64,000 nucleotides of DNA. Origin: Adenanthera pavonina. Lineage: Eukaryota; Streptophyta; Magnoliopsida; Fabales; Fabaceae. A program made the translations under genes and the position numbers. Positions within the stretch are counted from its first letter, which is position 1; each line of letters starts with the position of its first letter. Location: contig JAIVEN010000002.1 of the NCBI GenBank assembly GCA_026686845.1, positions 20,682,001 through 20,746,000 on the forward strand, given 5' to 3'. The notes beneath the pieces are model-generated. The model was not told where the DNA came from. It did not search any database and saw only the letters and a program-made list of their open reading frames with translations. Shown one piece after another: positions 49,501 through 62,772 of the stretch.

Positions 49501-52500
49501 TGATAACCATTGTATGGTTAGAAGCATGTGTCAAACTAATATTAGCAATGACCACTAAATTAAATGAGTTCACGAAAGATGCAATAGCTTATACAGGAGG
49601 GGGGAGGACTCTTAAAAATAAATCTATTAATCACCTGAAATCAAAGAAAGTTATATAAAATGTTCACATATAGTATAGAATGTTACATATCCCAACTCCA
49701 AAATCATCAGTTTAAACTTATAACTAGACATATCACCAAACCACTATGAAAAATAAAATAAACCTTCCCAAGCCTATGCCTGATTTGCTTCCTATCATGG
49801 AGTTGGAGCATAACATATAAAATTCACAAGTAAATAACTAATCATATTAAATAGAACAAATAGATTCTACTCTAGGAATCAGAGGACAGAGTAAGGTAAT
49901 AACCGAAAACAGGGCATTATGGCCCAGTAGTAGTAAAGTTGGTGGGTGTGGATCTAACCTTTGGTTCGGCGTAACATTATTGTCTTTAAGACAGCTTGTA
50001 GCTTTCTATAACCTTTGCTTGCATTTCTGTTTATTGGAATCTTAATAGTAGAGCAGAATGTATTATAGACTGCATAAGGGTCATATCTGAGAAATCTGAA
50101 GTAACTATAAAGATCATCAATAGCATTCTGGATAGGAGTCCCAGACAAGCACCATCTGCGCTTAGCACGAAGACCCCAACAGGCCCTTGCAACTTGTGTT
50201 CTGTGATTCTTTATACTCTGGGCCTCATCCAAGACAACCCTAAACCATGCCACCTTCGCTAGAGGGCGAGCAGAAACTTCAAGTAATGCAGGGTCTAATC
50301 CCTTCTTGCTACTCTTACTCAAAAAAGGAGGGCGTTTCCTTTTCTTACTAGGCGGTAGACCGGCATGAACTTCAGAATTTCCTTTCTCTTCATCATCTTT
50401 GTCAACCAGAGGCTGCTTAGGTACCTCCATGCTGACAATTGAATAAGTTGTCAGAACAACATCATACTTGGCCAGTACATAAGGATCCTTGGTCCGATTG
50501 CCTCCATGGTACACTAGCACAGAGAGATTTGCTTTGCTGGTTACCTTATTTTGCAACTCTTCAGCCCATTGCCGTAGGACACTAGTGGGACAAACAATAA
50601 GTGTTCCTGCAGATGGCCTTCCCTTTGTTTGCATCAACAAATTCTTGTTTTCGTTTGGACATATACTTGAAGTGTCTTTCTTCACTCCACCACTCTCAGC
50701 AAGAACATCATCATCCACATCCAGATTCAACGTTTCTAGTTCACCCTTTTGTGCACTATGGCAAGCTAGTGTCGCAGGTCTTTCCTTCAGTATCAAAGCA
50801 ATAGTTGACACTGTTTTTCCAAGTCCCTGAAGGAGAAAGACTTTTTAGGAAAACAATAAAGGCAAGAGGAAATGACATACAGTGATCTTACCTGATCATC
50901 TGCAAGGATTCCCCCCGAGCAGTATAAACTTGATGTTTCCTTTTGAACCATCCATGACAAAGCAATTCTCTGAACAGAACAAGTTGAAAACATCTGACAT
51001 TAGTCATACACCACATGGATACACAAATTCAACAAGTCACCAAAACATCAAGGGAAAAATGTTATAAAGGACAAGGTCAGGAATCTGAATTAGGCACATC
51101 AGACTAAAACTGAAGTTCTGTAGTCAGACAACTCAAAAATATTACTTTCACAAACATATATCTGAGGATTTTCATTTCTTGAAAAGAATATTTAACCCCA
51201 GGAACAAAAATTATCTTAGTTTCTGATATATGTGAATTATGTTTACAAGCCAATAAAAAAAAATCAGAACTATTAAAAATGAAATCATAAATGAGTGTTC
51301 AAGCTCAAATTAGTTGAGTAATAAATTGCCGACCATATTATTGACAGGATTCAATCATTGAGTAGATGAAACATAAAAGGGAAAAAAAATTATACTCCCT
51401 CCAGTCAATATAGGGTGTGGGACCCATTTTTTCTTGGTCCATAATATAAGGTGTAGGAACTCAAATGGACAATTTTACCCTTACTATGTTTAATTGGTTG
51501 TTTCACTCTCTCCTACAAGTGTAATAACTCATAAAAATCTGAATTCTCATAGGAAATTACTTGCTTTAATCATTGTAATATTTCCTCAATAAATAGGGGC
51601 AAATTTGGAACTTTGGATACATTTAAGAATGTTTTTCAACTTTCTTAATGGACGTGAAAGTAGGTCCACGCCCTATAATATAGACCGGAGGGAGTAGGTT
51701 AGACCAAATCTGGACATCAGGACCTTGGTCCAACTTCGTTTCACGATTAAATCTGCACCAGAACAAGCATAACAAAATATTTACGAAGAAAAGGCCACAT
51801 CAAAAATAAATAAATAAATACTCCCTTCAATCCTCATTATAAGAACCCTTCTAGAAACTTTACATGGCCCTCTTATCATAAGACCCTGTACAATTCACAA
51901 GGCACATTAATTTTCTTTTCCTAAATGCCCTTGATTTAATATTCTCACATTTAATGTATTGGATACTCTCTCTCATAAGTAGATTATGAGTTCATTAACA
52001 GTATATTGGGAAAGTTCTTGAAATTTTTGACAAATTTATTAACCTAAACTAATTTTAACTTCTTTTCTTGGTCTCTGTAATTTAGTTAAAAAGCTCTTAT
52101 ATAAGGACCAGAGAAAGTAAAAAAAATTGAATTTTCAAAGTAACCTGATGTCTTAGTAGAGGAACAGCCATCAATCCATCTGGAGGCATAACTTCCGACT
52201 TTGGCTGAGATAAATCCTGCAAAGAACATCAGAAGTTAGTACCACAATTTCAATCGCAGGCAACAGTCTGTTTATTTTCCCTTTTTTTTTTAGGTTAAAC
52301 ATACAAAATTCTATAAAACTTGGCATTAGCTGGAAGCCAGGAAGCCTTTCAGACAAGGCAAGATGAACAAACAAGTAATGTTTCGAACAAGACAACGCAT
52401 AAAGGAATCAAAAGCGTACAAAGTTGTATACAGAAGATAGCAAGTGGACAAATATAAATTGCAAAAGGGAGTTTGTTAACTCAATAGGGAAATCATGCCA

Positions 52501-55500
52501 ACTTAACCAAATTAGGGTTCCGATATAATCAAGATAACTTTGGTTCAAACTTGTAAACTACTCCCTCCACTTCAAATTATAAGACCCTTTTTAGAAGATT
52601 TTGGTGTTTCATAATACAAGACCCTTTATGAAAATTGGTGAAGCATTTATAAGCTTTTTCCAAAAATACCCTTCATGACTCCACTCTAATAATACTATCT
52701 TTTGCTTTTTAATGTTGATATTAATTAGGGGTAGTTTGGGAATGTTGAGCAACATTTTGAAAAAACTAGACACTTAAACTAATTTTAACTATCCTTCTTA
52801 ATCTGTGATATAATTGAAAGGGTCTTATAATTTGAAACAGAGGAAGTAATAGAATCCCACCAAGTTCATGAGCTTTGTGTTTCAACTGAAATTGAGCCAT
52901 TTTTTTACATTTTCCTAGCTATGATACACTTGAAGTATTGTTTATATGTCTATTTACTCGTCAAAGTACGCAAGCTCTTATGAGCACCCCCTCCCTCTTG
53001 CAAGTTTACTTAAACTCACAAGTTTGACAACCATGGTTTGTACTGACACAAAGCACTGCATAAATTACAATCGATTTTCACTATTTACTCTTCTTAAAAA
53101 ATAGAATAAAGTTATTTTAACATTATAGGGAACAATTTGAAGTCATGATTACCAAATATGGATGAAAAGAGCTATGGGCACCACAGAGTTATGATAACCC
53201 CAAAAGTAAAAATGCTTACCTGCAGTGCAGCTCGTAGTATATATTGCTCATCGCAGGCCTTCAGCCTTGAGCCTCTTGGCATGTAAGGTTGTGAATCACC
53301 ATATGAAGAATACTGTGATATCCCATGAGAATTGCCAGTGTCTATTGATCGATTTGTTGGTGCAGGATGACTGATGCTTTCAATAACGCAGACATCAGAG
53401 TCATCATCCTCGACATGAGATTTCTCTAAAAGATCTCTCCTAACCAATTCAGTGCTAGCTTTTGATATCTGAGAATCAAAAGGCCTACATTGAATCATTT
53501 TTCCATCCCCTTCACTCTTAACATAACAAAACTGCTTATCTGACAAAGATATGTCTAAGGCTTGCATATTCAAATTATGTGTGTCTCCTGGAAATTTGCA
53601 ATTAGTACCATCAGTCATCTCTCGATAATGATGATGTATGTTGGATAACATATCAACATCTTTATTCTCACACTTTAACGAATTAAAACTATGACATCCA
53701 GTGGATGGATAAGCATCAAGTAACTGATTCATCTCTTGGCCTCCATTAAACTCAGAATAATCATCATAAAGAGGGTTCTGGTAAGGTGCAATCAGTTCAT
53801 CTCTTTCACCTTTGACACAAATTACTTGGTCTTCACTCGGCAAGTATGCAGCATTACCAGGAAAAAATGAAGAAAATTCACTATCTGCTGACATAAACTG
53901 ATTATCTTGAAAAGGAATCCCACCAGCAGAACTGGAATGCATGTTACTACTCATACGTGAGGTATCAGCTACATATTCCACATTTTCACCCTTCACATTA
54001 TCCAGTATTTCTTGATTTGACCAAAATTGAGAGCCACAAACATTAGGTGAATAAGCAAGAGACAAGTCAGGAACTAAAAGTCTATTATCCGCATCCTTAT
54101 AAACATGCAAGGATGAAAAGTAGTCATGAGAATCACTAAAAACATTGGAACGTTGGCAAATAGTAGAATTGGTTGACGTTGAAATATGTGAACCTCCATG
54201 AGCATCCATGAATGATATTTCAAAAGATGTACATGAGTCAGTTTCATGTTGCCCAGAAACTCCTTCACCTATGTCTTCATCAAAAGCTCTATATTGCGCA
54301 AAATTTACATCACCATTCTCAATCATAGGGCTGTATGAAGCATCTGCAAGTAGAAATTAAAATCAGACTGGACTCAATTTTAGATTAAAAAATTGTCAGA
54401 ATTCAAATCCCCAGACCACAATTGAGATTACACATACATTCTGATTTAACATCCTCCCCCACATGCTTGCATTGGCCATCATGTGTTTTCTTCCAGAGAG
54501 GATTCAAATTCAAATTATCCCCACTAAATGATATATTGTTGAAATGTGTCGCAGGGACACTAGGTTCCAAAGATTGGGCTGGCTCACATCCTGAAGTTCC
54601 TTCCCTTTCTGTGTAGCAATTTTCATTACTTCCATCCAGAGGATCCAACTGCCGAAAACTGTCCGGGACAGCATGCGAGGAAGAGCAAGTTTGTGAAGTA
54701 GGTCCTTGATTTTCATGATCACGGTAAAGCACAGAATTTCCTGAAAATTAGAATAAACCAATTGAGATCTGAAACATAGATTCTGATACATGAGAACTAA
54801 GGGTAGAACAGCATAAGACTGAACCCACAAAATAAAATTAGGAATACAGAGTAGAAAAAGAGAGAAGTTCTTTTAACATCTGATACACTATTGAAGAGGC
54901 CTGATGAATAGGGAAGCAAAACAATCTAATGTACTCCCTCCAGTCTTGAATATAAAGGACTTTTTAGAGAGTTATTTTGGTTCAAATTATAAGGGACAAA
55001 TAGCCTATGTCTAGTGCATTAAATAATTTATTCCAGTTATGCCCTTCATTAAATACTTTGACTTTTGCAAGCAGAAATTAGTTAGGATAGGGGTAGTAAT
55101 TAAGTATCATTAAATTAAGGTGGAAGTATAAACATTAAATTGGGGGCATTTGTGGAAAATAATTTCAATTTGTGACAAATTTAAGACAATTAACTGCTTT
55201 TAACCACTTTTTTTAACATTGATGAGGTAGTTATTTGTACCTTACACTCAAACTGAAGGGAGTAGATACTAGCAATCATATATTAAATCCAAGATCCAGT
55301 ACTAACCAAAGATGATGACATCTATTGACTGACCAATTAAACTAGATGAGTAACACAAAGGCAACAAGGGGCTAAAAGAAATTTAAATCCACATACCATT
55401 TTGATGCTGAAAATTATCATGTATGCTGGATTCACCAGGCGAGACATTTTTTAATGAAAACCCGTCCGGACTACCCTGCATTATGATGTGAACAAAATTA

Positions 55501-57171
55501 TTACAGAAAGTAGAAGCACACAGAAATCTAATTTCATACAAGGAACATTCAGTAACAGAAGCTTAAGATAGCCAATTTCCAAGCAAAAAGTCCAGTTTTG
55601 CATAGGAATCGAAACCTTCCTACTAGAACACAAAAAATTAAAGAATGAAGAATTACAATAAAAATTTTAGTGACAGCTAGGACAGTCACAAAGGTTAATA
55701 TACTTCATCAGATTAATAAGCAATTACAAAATAAAGACCAAAAACAAAAAACTAACATGCTTTTTCCCATGCAAACATGAAAAAAGGCGGGAGGGAAGTC
55801 CAAATTTCCATTCCAAAATATAATTGACCGAAAAATACAAGAGAAACAAGGTCCACTTCAATGTGAAAGAAAGTAAAACCAGCAATGAGAATAAGTTCCA
55901 CAGTCTTCAGAATCTAAACCTGATTGAGGGAATACCACGTTAACAGTAAGCCATACTAGGCTTAAAAGCATACAATGACAACTACAAAAGAGTATTAAAT
56001 AACTGATTCTGAATCTAACATAACATGACTCTGGGTAATCAATAGGATCAACTCCTTTGTGTTTTTCATTACGTTATATCAGAAATGGTTTTAGGGACAG
56101 AGCAATCTGAACTCAGGATGGCCTAATCTTAATGTATGGAAGTACAACAAAATCAATAGGCATTTCCCAAAGTGTTTAACTTACAGCAGAGGTACAGACC
56201 ATTGGTTATTTTGGATTAAAACAAATTTATTTTATCAAAATAAGGTAAACAAATGGCAATCAAAATTTGTCCCACACCAAAATGTCAAAGGCATGTGCGA
56301 GATTAACACATTTTTCCATCCTAGTAGACAGGAAATCACAAATCATAACTACTTAGTAATCTTTCATTGTCAACCGCCATTATATTTATTCTAATTTTAG
56401 ATCAATTTGTTATATTCCTAAAATTTGACATTATCTAGATACATTCCTCTTTTCTTTCTCGTTAGTTTCCAAAGGGGTGTTATTTGTCATGGAAAATCTT
56501 TGATTTCTATGGAATATGCATTAGTGGAGGTGCTTAACTTTAAAAACGGAAGATTCTGATGAGAAGTTTTACTCAGGGCGAAAATTTGCAAAACAGAATC
56601 GTGCAAAATAAATACTCGATATCAGCAAGAATAATCAAACATTAAATTCCCAGGCAGCTGCGACTGCAGTCTTTGAGAAACTGAAAACAAAATTATAGGA
56701 AAATATATGCCGCCCAGAAGAAAACGTTATTAACGAGACCTCCTTGAACCAATTAATAGACGTATAGATACAGGCAAACAACATAGAATACTGAAACCTA
56801 CTAAAAGAAGGCTTTAAGAGTTCTATGGGAAGCAATCCTATATATCTACAGAGGGGAACTTGGTACGGCTGAATACCACTACCAGGCTGCCACCTAATCC
56901 GATTTCTCAATAATCTCACAGCAAGAGAATTAGAATTCTTCGCACTTAGCTACATTAGAAAGAAGACACACCCAATCAAAGCTCCGATAACCAATCACAC
57001 AACCCACTCTGTTCCAATGAAAGTGACAGAACCAATTCGAAGCCGTACCTCCGAAGGATCACAATCCTCAGCAAGGACATTCATAACGGTGTCAAGATCT
57101 ATAAAAAACTTGTCATCAGTATCAGCATCTCCGTCAACCAGTTCCGAGTAATCGAACCCCTGGTCCGCCAT
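46542..57171 (-). CDS. SNF2-family helicase-like protein with RING finger (Rad5/16-like, CHR28/EDA16 type)
   Basis: Twelve exons join in frame to 1308 residues: 57171-57049, 55475-55397, 54740-54438, 54343-53220, 52216-52145, 50969-50892, 50826-49959, 49492-49362, 49040-48822, 48657-48043, 47890-47681 and 46646-46542. The protein is a nuclear ATP-dependent chromatin or DNA-repair factor. Residues 1-543 are acidic and poorly conserved. Motif I is DDQGLGKT (591-598), with an NLS-like KKRKR at 754-758. DEAQ lies at 793-796 and SGTPIQN at 811-817. A RING finger is complete (C995, C998, C1010, H1012, C1015, C1018, C1030, C1035) and interrupts the helicase, followed by 'AIVFSQW' and 'DQAIDRAHRIGQ'. 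This layout is the Rad5/HLTF class. In Arabidopsis the relatives (CHR27/CHR28, EDA16) act in DNA methylation and gametophyte functions. Start: first ATG opening 'MADQGFDYSEL'. Introns hold four MITEs. Confidence 0.93.
49178..49202. repeat. (AC)n microsatellite in a SNF2-gene intron
   Basis: About 12 AC units in the intron between exons 8 and 9. Confidence 0.9.
51395..51694. mobile_element. MITE in intron 5 of the SNF2 gene, first copy
   Basis: 'ctccctccagtcaatatagg' to the inverse '…cctataatatagaccggagggag', with TA on both sides. Inner motifs include 'ggtgtggga/ggtgtagga'. Confidence 0.85.
51821..52117. mobile_element. MITE in intron 5 of the SNF2 gene, second copy
   Basis: 'ctcccttcaatcctcattat' to '…gctcttatataaggaccagagaaag', TA on both sides. 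It ends 28 bp from exon 5, close to its donor site. Confidence 0.75.
52561..52846. mobile_element. MITE in intron 4 of the SNF2 gene
   Basis: 'ctccctccacttcaaattat' to the inverse '…cttataatttgaaacagaggaag', TA on both sides. Confidence 0.85.
54934..55262. mobile_element. MITE in intron 2 of the SNF2 gene
   Basis: 'ctccctccagtcttgaatat' to '…cttacactcaaactgaagggag', TA on both sides. Confidence 0.8.
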
Positions 57172-57600
57172 CAACAACACGGGGAAAACTCAAATTGCGT
57201 CCGAACAGAAAACCCTAACTCGCTTTCAAAGTCAAACTTGAAAAAGCAAAACACCTAAGAGCAGCGGCACCCCCAAAAGTAAAGCATGCCCGTTCCGATT
57301 CTCCCTGTTCAAAAGCAGTAGCGGCAGCTCCAATCGCACCGTATAGAGAGAAATTCAGAGGCAAGAGCGACAGAGAAACGGAATATCTCTAAGCCGGTTT
57401 CTTAGAAGGTTCGTGATGCGACTTTTGGCTCCCGTATTGAAGAGGTAAAACGTTAAAGCCAGAGAGGACAAAGTCGTGGATCGTGAACAATTTGGTGGCG
57501 TAGGTTTAAATAGGGTTTGGATGTGTAGAGCGAAGGGGGTGCGCAGGTTAAGGAAGTGTGCCCCCTTGGGAATATGATTGGGGCTAATAGCAAATTGCAA
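57172..57600 (-). promoter_or_regulatory. 5' leader and promoter region of the SNF2 gene
   Basis: This GC-richer stretch directly precedes the SNF2 start codon and contrasts with the AT-rich DNA beyond. It probably contains the transcription start. No exact element is claimed. Confidence 0.5.
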
Positions 57601-59055
57601 TCTGAGATTTTCAAGTTTCTCCGCGCGGGACGCTGAGAGAGAGGACTATACTACGTCGTTTTGGGGGCCGTTTCGATACTCGGTTTCAAGCCCAAATTCT
57701 AGTTATGTCCATTTTTATCCAAATAGAACCCCAAAAATACAAATTAGGATATATCTTCAAACATAACTAACATAAAAACTACATATTCCATGCTTCTATC
57801 TAAATTCAGTTTTGACTGACTGAAAAACGAAACTGACCCCAGCGCAAGTCTTTATCAATAATCACGTTTGGTTTCCAATTATTTGCCTAGCCGACCAAGA
57901 GAGAAGCCACAAGGTTTCGTGACTCTTCACGCCACCCACCGGCGCCTGCCTTTGTTAACCCTAAAATAATCCTATCCTACACAAAACCGGATTGTGACAT
58001 TAGGATAGAATAATAATAAATTTAAATTACAAAATTTTTAAATTGTTTATGTCCCATTTAGTTTTCAACTAGTTAAAAATGAGTTTTGGTAAAATTAGTT
58101 TTGCAACATAGTTATGATAAAAATTAATTTTACACCAACGTGTTTATGTTTGGATAATTTATTTAAAAATTAGTTTTGACAAAACTCATAATTTTTCTCT
58201 AAATTAAACTTAAAATCTATCTCATGATTAATTTAATTTCCTTGAACTAAAATTTAATTTACATTTATTTAATTGAAACATAGTATATCTGATATAATAT
58301 TTTTTTACAAGTCATGGTCTATGGAAATTAAAATTTTGAAGAGATATTTTGATCAATAAAAAGAAAAAATTTTATGAAAATTTTATTTTTTTAATTTTTT
58401 ATTTTTTCTTATTTTTATTGATATATTTTTATCTGACTTTAAAATAAATTCAGATAAAAATAAAGAAGCAGAACTGAAAAATATATCCTTACATGCTTCT
58501 ACTGAAACTTCATTTTTGGCCCAAAATGATTCTTTAACGGAATTGAAAAATTAAGCTAAATACATCTTATTTTTATTAAATCAAATTTAATTTTTTAAAC
58601 TTGATTATAATAGTATTGCCAAAGCACTGAGTAGTCATAAAGATGAAAGTAAAAGTTAGGAGCGGATTATTCGATGATAACGAAAAAATAGGAGACACGT
58701 GAATGACAAAGGTTTACGTATTGGTGGTTACTAATAACAAATAGGAAAGTGAAGGGAATTGGCTGCAGGGGAGACTTTATGAGCAAGAGGGAGAACTTTC
58801 CTCGTATATTTTGGTTGGCCTTTAGCTCTTTAAATAACTTTCTTTACGGGGCAGGATGACTAAGGAAAGTAGAGGGGAGGCCGTCGTGACGGTGCTATTT
58901 ATGGGTCATGTCGGTACTGCCAATACTGTTTCTTGTCCTTCTCCTAAATTTAGGACTCATTAAATATATGAAATTAAATGGAATGAAAAATATGATTATA
59001 GAAGGTATTCTTTCATTTCAATTTTAGTTTATAGTGCACTTTTAACTATCACATA
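57601..59055. other. Intergenic DNA
   Basis: Mixed composition to about 57960, then AT-rich. No gene or bounded repeat is supported. Confidence 0.5.
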
Positions 59056-59341
59056 CTCTCTCCATTTTTTAATATAAGAAATAAGAGATAAAATTACACA
59101 AATCAAAAAAATCAATAAATTTGTTAGAAATATAAAATAGTTTCCAAAAATACCCTCATTTAATGTTAATAACTTTTCCATTATACAATTAATACAAATG
59201 AATTATATTGAAAATATACTATCTTAATTAGGGATATTTTAGAAAAAAATTATTAAATACACCAGATAAACCCTATATGTCCCTTATATTTTGAAACATA
59301 GAAACTCCCCAATTGTCCCTTATATTAAGGAACGGAGGGAG
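59056..59341. mobile_element. TA-flanked MITE
   Basis: 'ctctctccattttttaatat' to the inverse '…cttatattaaggaacggagggag', TA at both sides. Confidence 0.85.
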
Positions 59342-60229
59342 TACATACTAAAACAATAATTAGTAACTAAATTTTTTTCATTATTTCTCAAATTATCCTT
59401 ATTTAATAATACTTCCTACATTAATAAATTACACTTATTCTCTCTTTCATTCTTTTTTCCGAGTTCCTATAGGTCATTAGTAATTGTGAAAAGTGAAGCT
59501 TTTGGTGGAAATCCTCCTTCATTCATTTATGGTTTGACCAAATCATTAAAAAATTTTCATTAAATACATTAGTAACCATAGAATACATAAGCTTATTTAA
59601 TAGGGGTAATACTGGAAAGACAATAAAAAAACATAATATAGTCTATACAATACACTATATTTTGAAACATAAATTTCTCATAATAGTGCACTATATAGTG
59701 TAATAAAGAGAGTATGATTTTTCAATGTAAAATATATTTTACGCCCTAAATTAAAAATAATAATAATAAGAGAGACATTGATTTAACTCAAATGAAAAGG
59801 GCTCGTGCTTTTAAATAAAGTCAAGAATTCAAACTTTATAAATAGAAAAAAAAAGTTAAAATAATTAATCCTAATTAAATCTAATAATACTTAAATAATT
59901 CTATATTAAGAATAAAATTATAAAAAAACTAATAGAAAATTATACTAAAGAGAGATAATATTTATTATGAAAGATCATTAAAATTATAATTATATTAAAG
60001 GGCTTAAAAAATAATATATTGACTATTATATTCTCATTTAAATGAAATTATTCACATTTATCCAATAAAATAAATCACCCCACCCATGCTCTTCTTAACC
60101 CACAATCCAAGAAGTTGACTTGGCAAATAAGCTAAGAGTCGGATTAGTCTAAAACAGACAATGAATCAAAAATACCTCAAGATACTGAGTGTTAGAATCC
60201 AAAAATAATAAATAAATAAATAAATAACC
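59342..60229. other. AT-rich intergenic DNA
   Basis: No gene or bounded repeat is recognised. Confidence 0.5.
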
Positions 60230-60480
60230 TAAGGGCCGGTAGAAGTATTCTTTATAAAATGAAAACAGAGAAAAGAGGCGTGAATAAAAATAGAAAAAAT
60301 AAGGGAATTTTAATTTTAAAAATATGTTTGGTATGTTAAAAAAAATTAAATTGAATCTTGATATAAATTTTGTTAAGTATGTATATTTAAATGATAGAAT
60401 GAAAATTTAAAATATAAAAAGTCATTTATAGCCCTACTATCATCTTCCCAACTTTTCTTCGTTATTCATCAAGAAATGGA
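60230..60480. mobile_element. Fragment related to the Harbinger-like element at 44640-45521
   Basis: It begins 'gggccggtag' after TAA, and inner parts such as 'ttttaaaaatatgtttggtatgt' and 'ataaattttgtt' parallel 44730-44800. The other end was not found, so it is a partial or decayed copy. Confidence 0.4.
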
Positions 60481-60914
60481 TTCAAAAAACAATCAAACAT
60501 AGGAAAAATGAACAAATTCATACATGGTGGTTATAAACAATCAAACATTAAAAATAAACAATCTCATATATGGTGTTTATAATATAATGATATGTGAAAT
60601 TACCCATAACTTTCATATTCTCAACACTAACCCTTGAATCGGTTTATTATGCAACAATTGGAAGTTACGCTTAGCAGTGTAATTGTCAACCTTCAGCGAT
60701 AATCCTTTTGATTTAATTACTAAGGAAGTTAGGTAATATAATAGAAAAAGTGTAAAAAGATCTAGTGGAATGATTATTACATAGGAGTTTATTTAGTATG
60801 ATATTAAGGATATGGAAAATAAATTTATTTTTATAGTTAATTAAATACAAATAAAAAATAACAATAACTAAAATATCCTTAGATTACCTAAGCTGCAAAA
60901 CGTTTGGCATCTGC
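60481..60914. other. AT-rich intergenic DNA
   Basis: A short direct repeat ('caatcaaacat') is present at 60490-60550. No gene is supported. Confidence 0.5.
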
Positions 60915-61517
60915 AACATCATTGATTGTTCAAGCATGTCCAAGGACTCCTTAATGGTAGTAGTAACATTTTAAGTTTTCCATAACGGATAGCAACCCAT
61001 AGTTTCCTAAGGCTTGATCGCGGAAACCAAGCCCCTTCCACCAACGACAATGTTGTGACAACAAGAACACGTTTATGAGCAAAGATATAGACCAATTCAA
61101 TATGCAATTCAAGTTCTTCATAATCAATAACAATGCCCATCGTATCTCTAAGTTTCAACAAAGTTGTACAGGGACCATCCCACAACACACAATCAAAGTC
61201 ACTCCAGTAGATATAAACAAATTCTCCCAAGCATTAGTGATAGTGACTTCCAAACTAAAATTCCAACTCCATAATAGAAGAAACGTTGTTGCTGTCATGC
61301 TCCATAATTTCTTATCTAAGATTTTCCCAACTAGGGTCAAAGAATGAGAATTCCTTACTTGCAGTTCCTCCCAAGTCAAACGAACAGAAAATTCCCCTTG
61401 ACCATATCCATCATTTCCATCAACCTCCATATCCCTTTCACACAGTGTAAAGGAAATCAAGAAGAATACCAAGATCCAAGAGGATAGAAAAGAAAGATGC
61501 TCATATGAAACTCTCAC
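60915..61517 (-). pseudogene. Possible LINE-type ORF1 (DUF4283-like) fragment
   Basis: A minus-strand frame at 61517-61155 encodes '…LTWEELQVRNSHSLTLVGKI' followed by 'TTFLLLW' and 'ENLFI'. This loosely resembles the DUF4283 domain of plant LINE/retroelement proteins ('…LVGK…W…NLF.F'). The likely continuation ('WDGPCTTLLKLRDTM') sits in a different frame at 61230-60919, so a frameshift is present. The similarity is weak; it may be a plain chance frame. Confidence 0.3.
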
Positions 61518-62399
61518 AACTGAGAGATCTTGCTCTCACTTAAGGGGAGATTCTGCTCTTACAAAGGAGAGCTTTGATAATATTCACAGTTCAAGTAAAG
61601 GAAAATCTTGCATTCTAGGAGTTATTTGGTATGTCTTGTTATTTGTTGATTGTGTTTTGAGCAACATTCATCCCCAGAAGTGTAACTTATGGAAGATTTC
61701 TTTTGGTTTAATGTGCTGGCAACTGTCATAACAAGAGAGTTTTTACTAGTGATAATTCTCCTCCGTTTGAAATTGCTTAGTTAATTATTATCCTTGCCGA
61801 CCATACGAATTGTCTCGATTAGTCTCTTCTCTATGGAAGTCTATATTTGATTGATATATATTTGATTCATATTGTAATTTTTTGTCTTGTAATGTGTTAC
61901 CCTCTTAGGGTGCTTACTATCCTTTGGTTATACATACTATTTTTTAATTTATTTATCCCATTCATTCAAAAAAGAAATGAATTTAAAACATAAGGATAAT
62001 TTTAAAATAATATAAATTATTGAAGTCAATTTAGTTATAGTCAATTTTAACTGCATGAATCCCCTCAGAATCTAGGTCGAGTTGAGGATCCACAAGGACG
62101 GCAAAACCTCTCACATAATCACATTGGGGAGGCTATTTTTTTATTTAATCATGAAAATGTAAAAAATCATTTTTTTATTATTGGGTTGGGCCAAAAAACT
62201 GGCGGAATGGAAAAGGATAGTTGTTTTCTTACTATTGGGTTGGGCCTAAATTTAATAGAACTGGTGCTCGTCCTGGTCTGGTCGAGTGAACCCGTATAGA
62301 AATCATCTGAATCTGGACTAAACCTCCGAATATCACCCCATAGCGGAAGTCAAGAACCCAAGATTACATGCCGTATGAACCAGAAGAGATCGCCGGAAC
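61518..62399. other. Intergenic DNA upstream of the GID8-like gene
   Basis: AT-rich, with no gene. The right end (about 62240 on) probably includes the promoter of the GID8-like gene. Confidence 0.5.
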
Positions 62400-62522
62400 A
62401 CTGTGCATCGAACCGTAATTGTGCGCTGTTACTGTCGCTATTCGCAGTGCAAGGCAAGACTCTATTCCCAGGTGCCAGTTACCTGGAAAATCTTCGCAAT
62501 AATCTCCCGGAAAATATGTCAC
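62400..62522 (+). other. Probable 5' UTR exon of the GID8-like gene
   Basis: GC-richer sequence ending in 'atgtcacg|gtaaat', a plausible donor site. The next exon opens after 'tttgcag' at about 62752. Start of transcription is not defined. Confidence 0.4.
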
Positions 62523-62772
62523 GGTAAATTCCACTTAGCTTCTTTACTATGTGGATCGATTTTCGCTGAGATTTTATTTTATTTATTTTTTCCTTCTGTA
62601 ATTAGGGTTCTAGGCTGGATTCGGTGAGTATAGGTGTTTGAATAATATGAAGGATGCAATTTTTGGTAATGTAATAGTTCTAATTTCTAATGATTGATGC
62701 AATCGTATTATTGATTGACGAACTGCAACTTCTTGTTCCTACGAATTTGCAGGGAGGTCGGTTTGGGATTCG

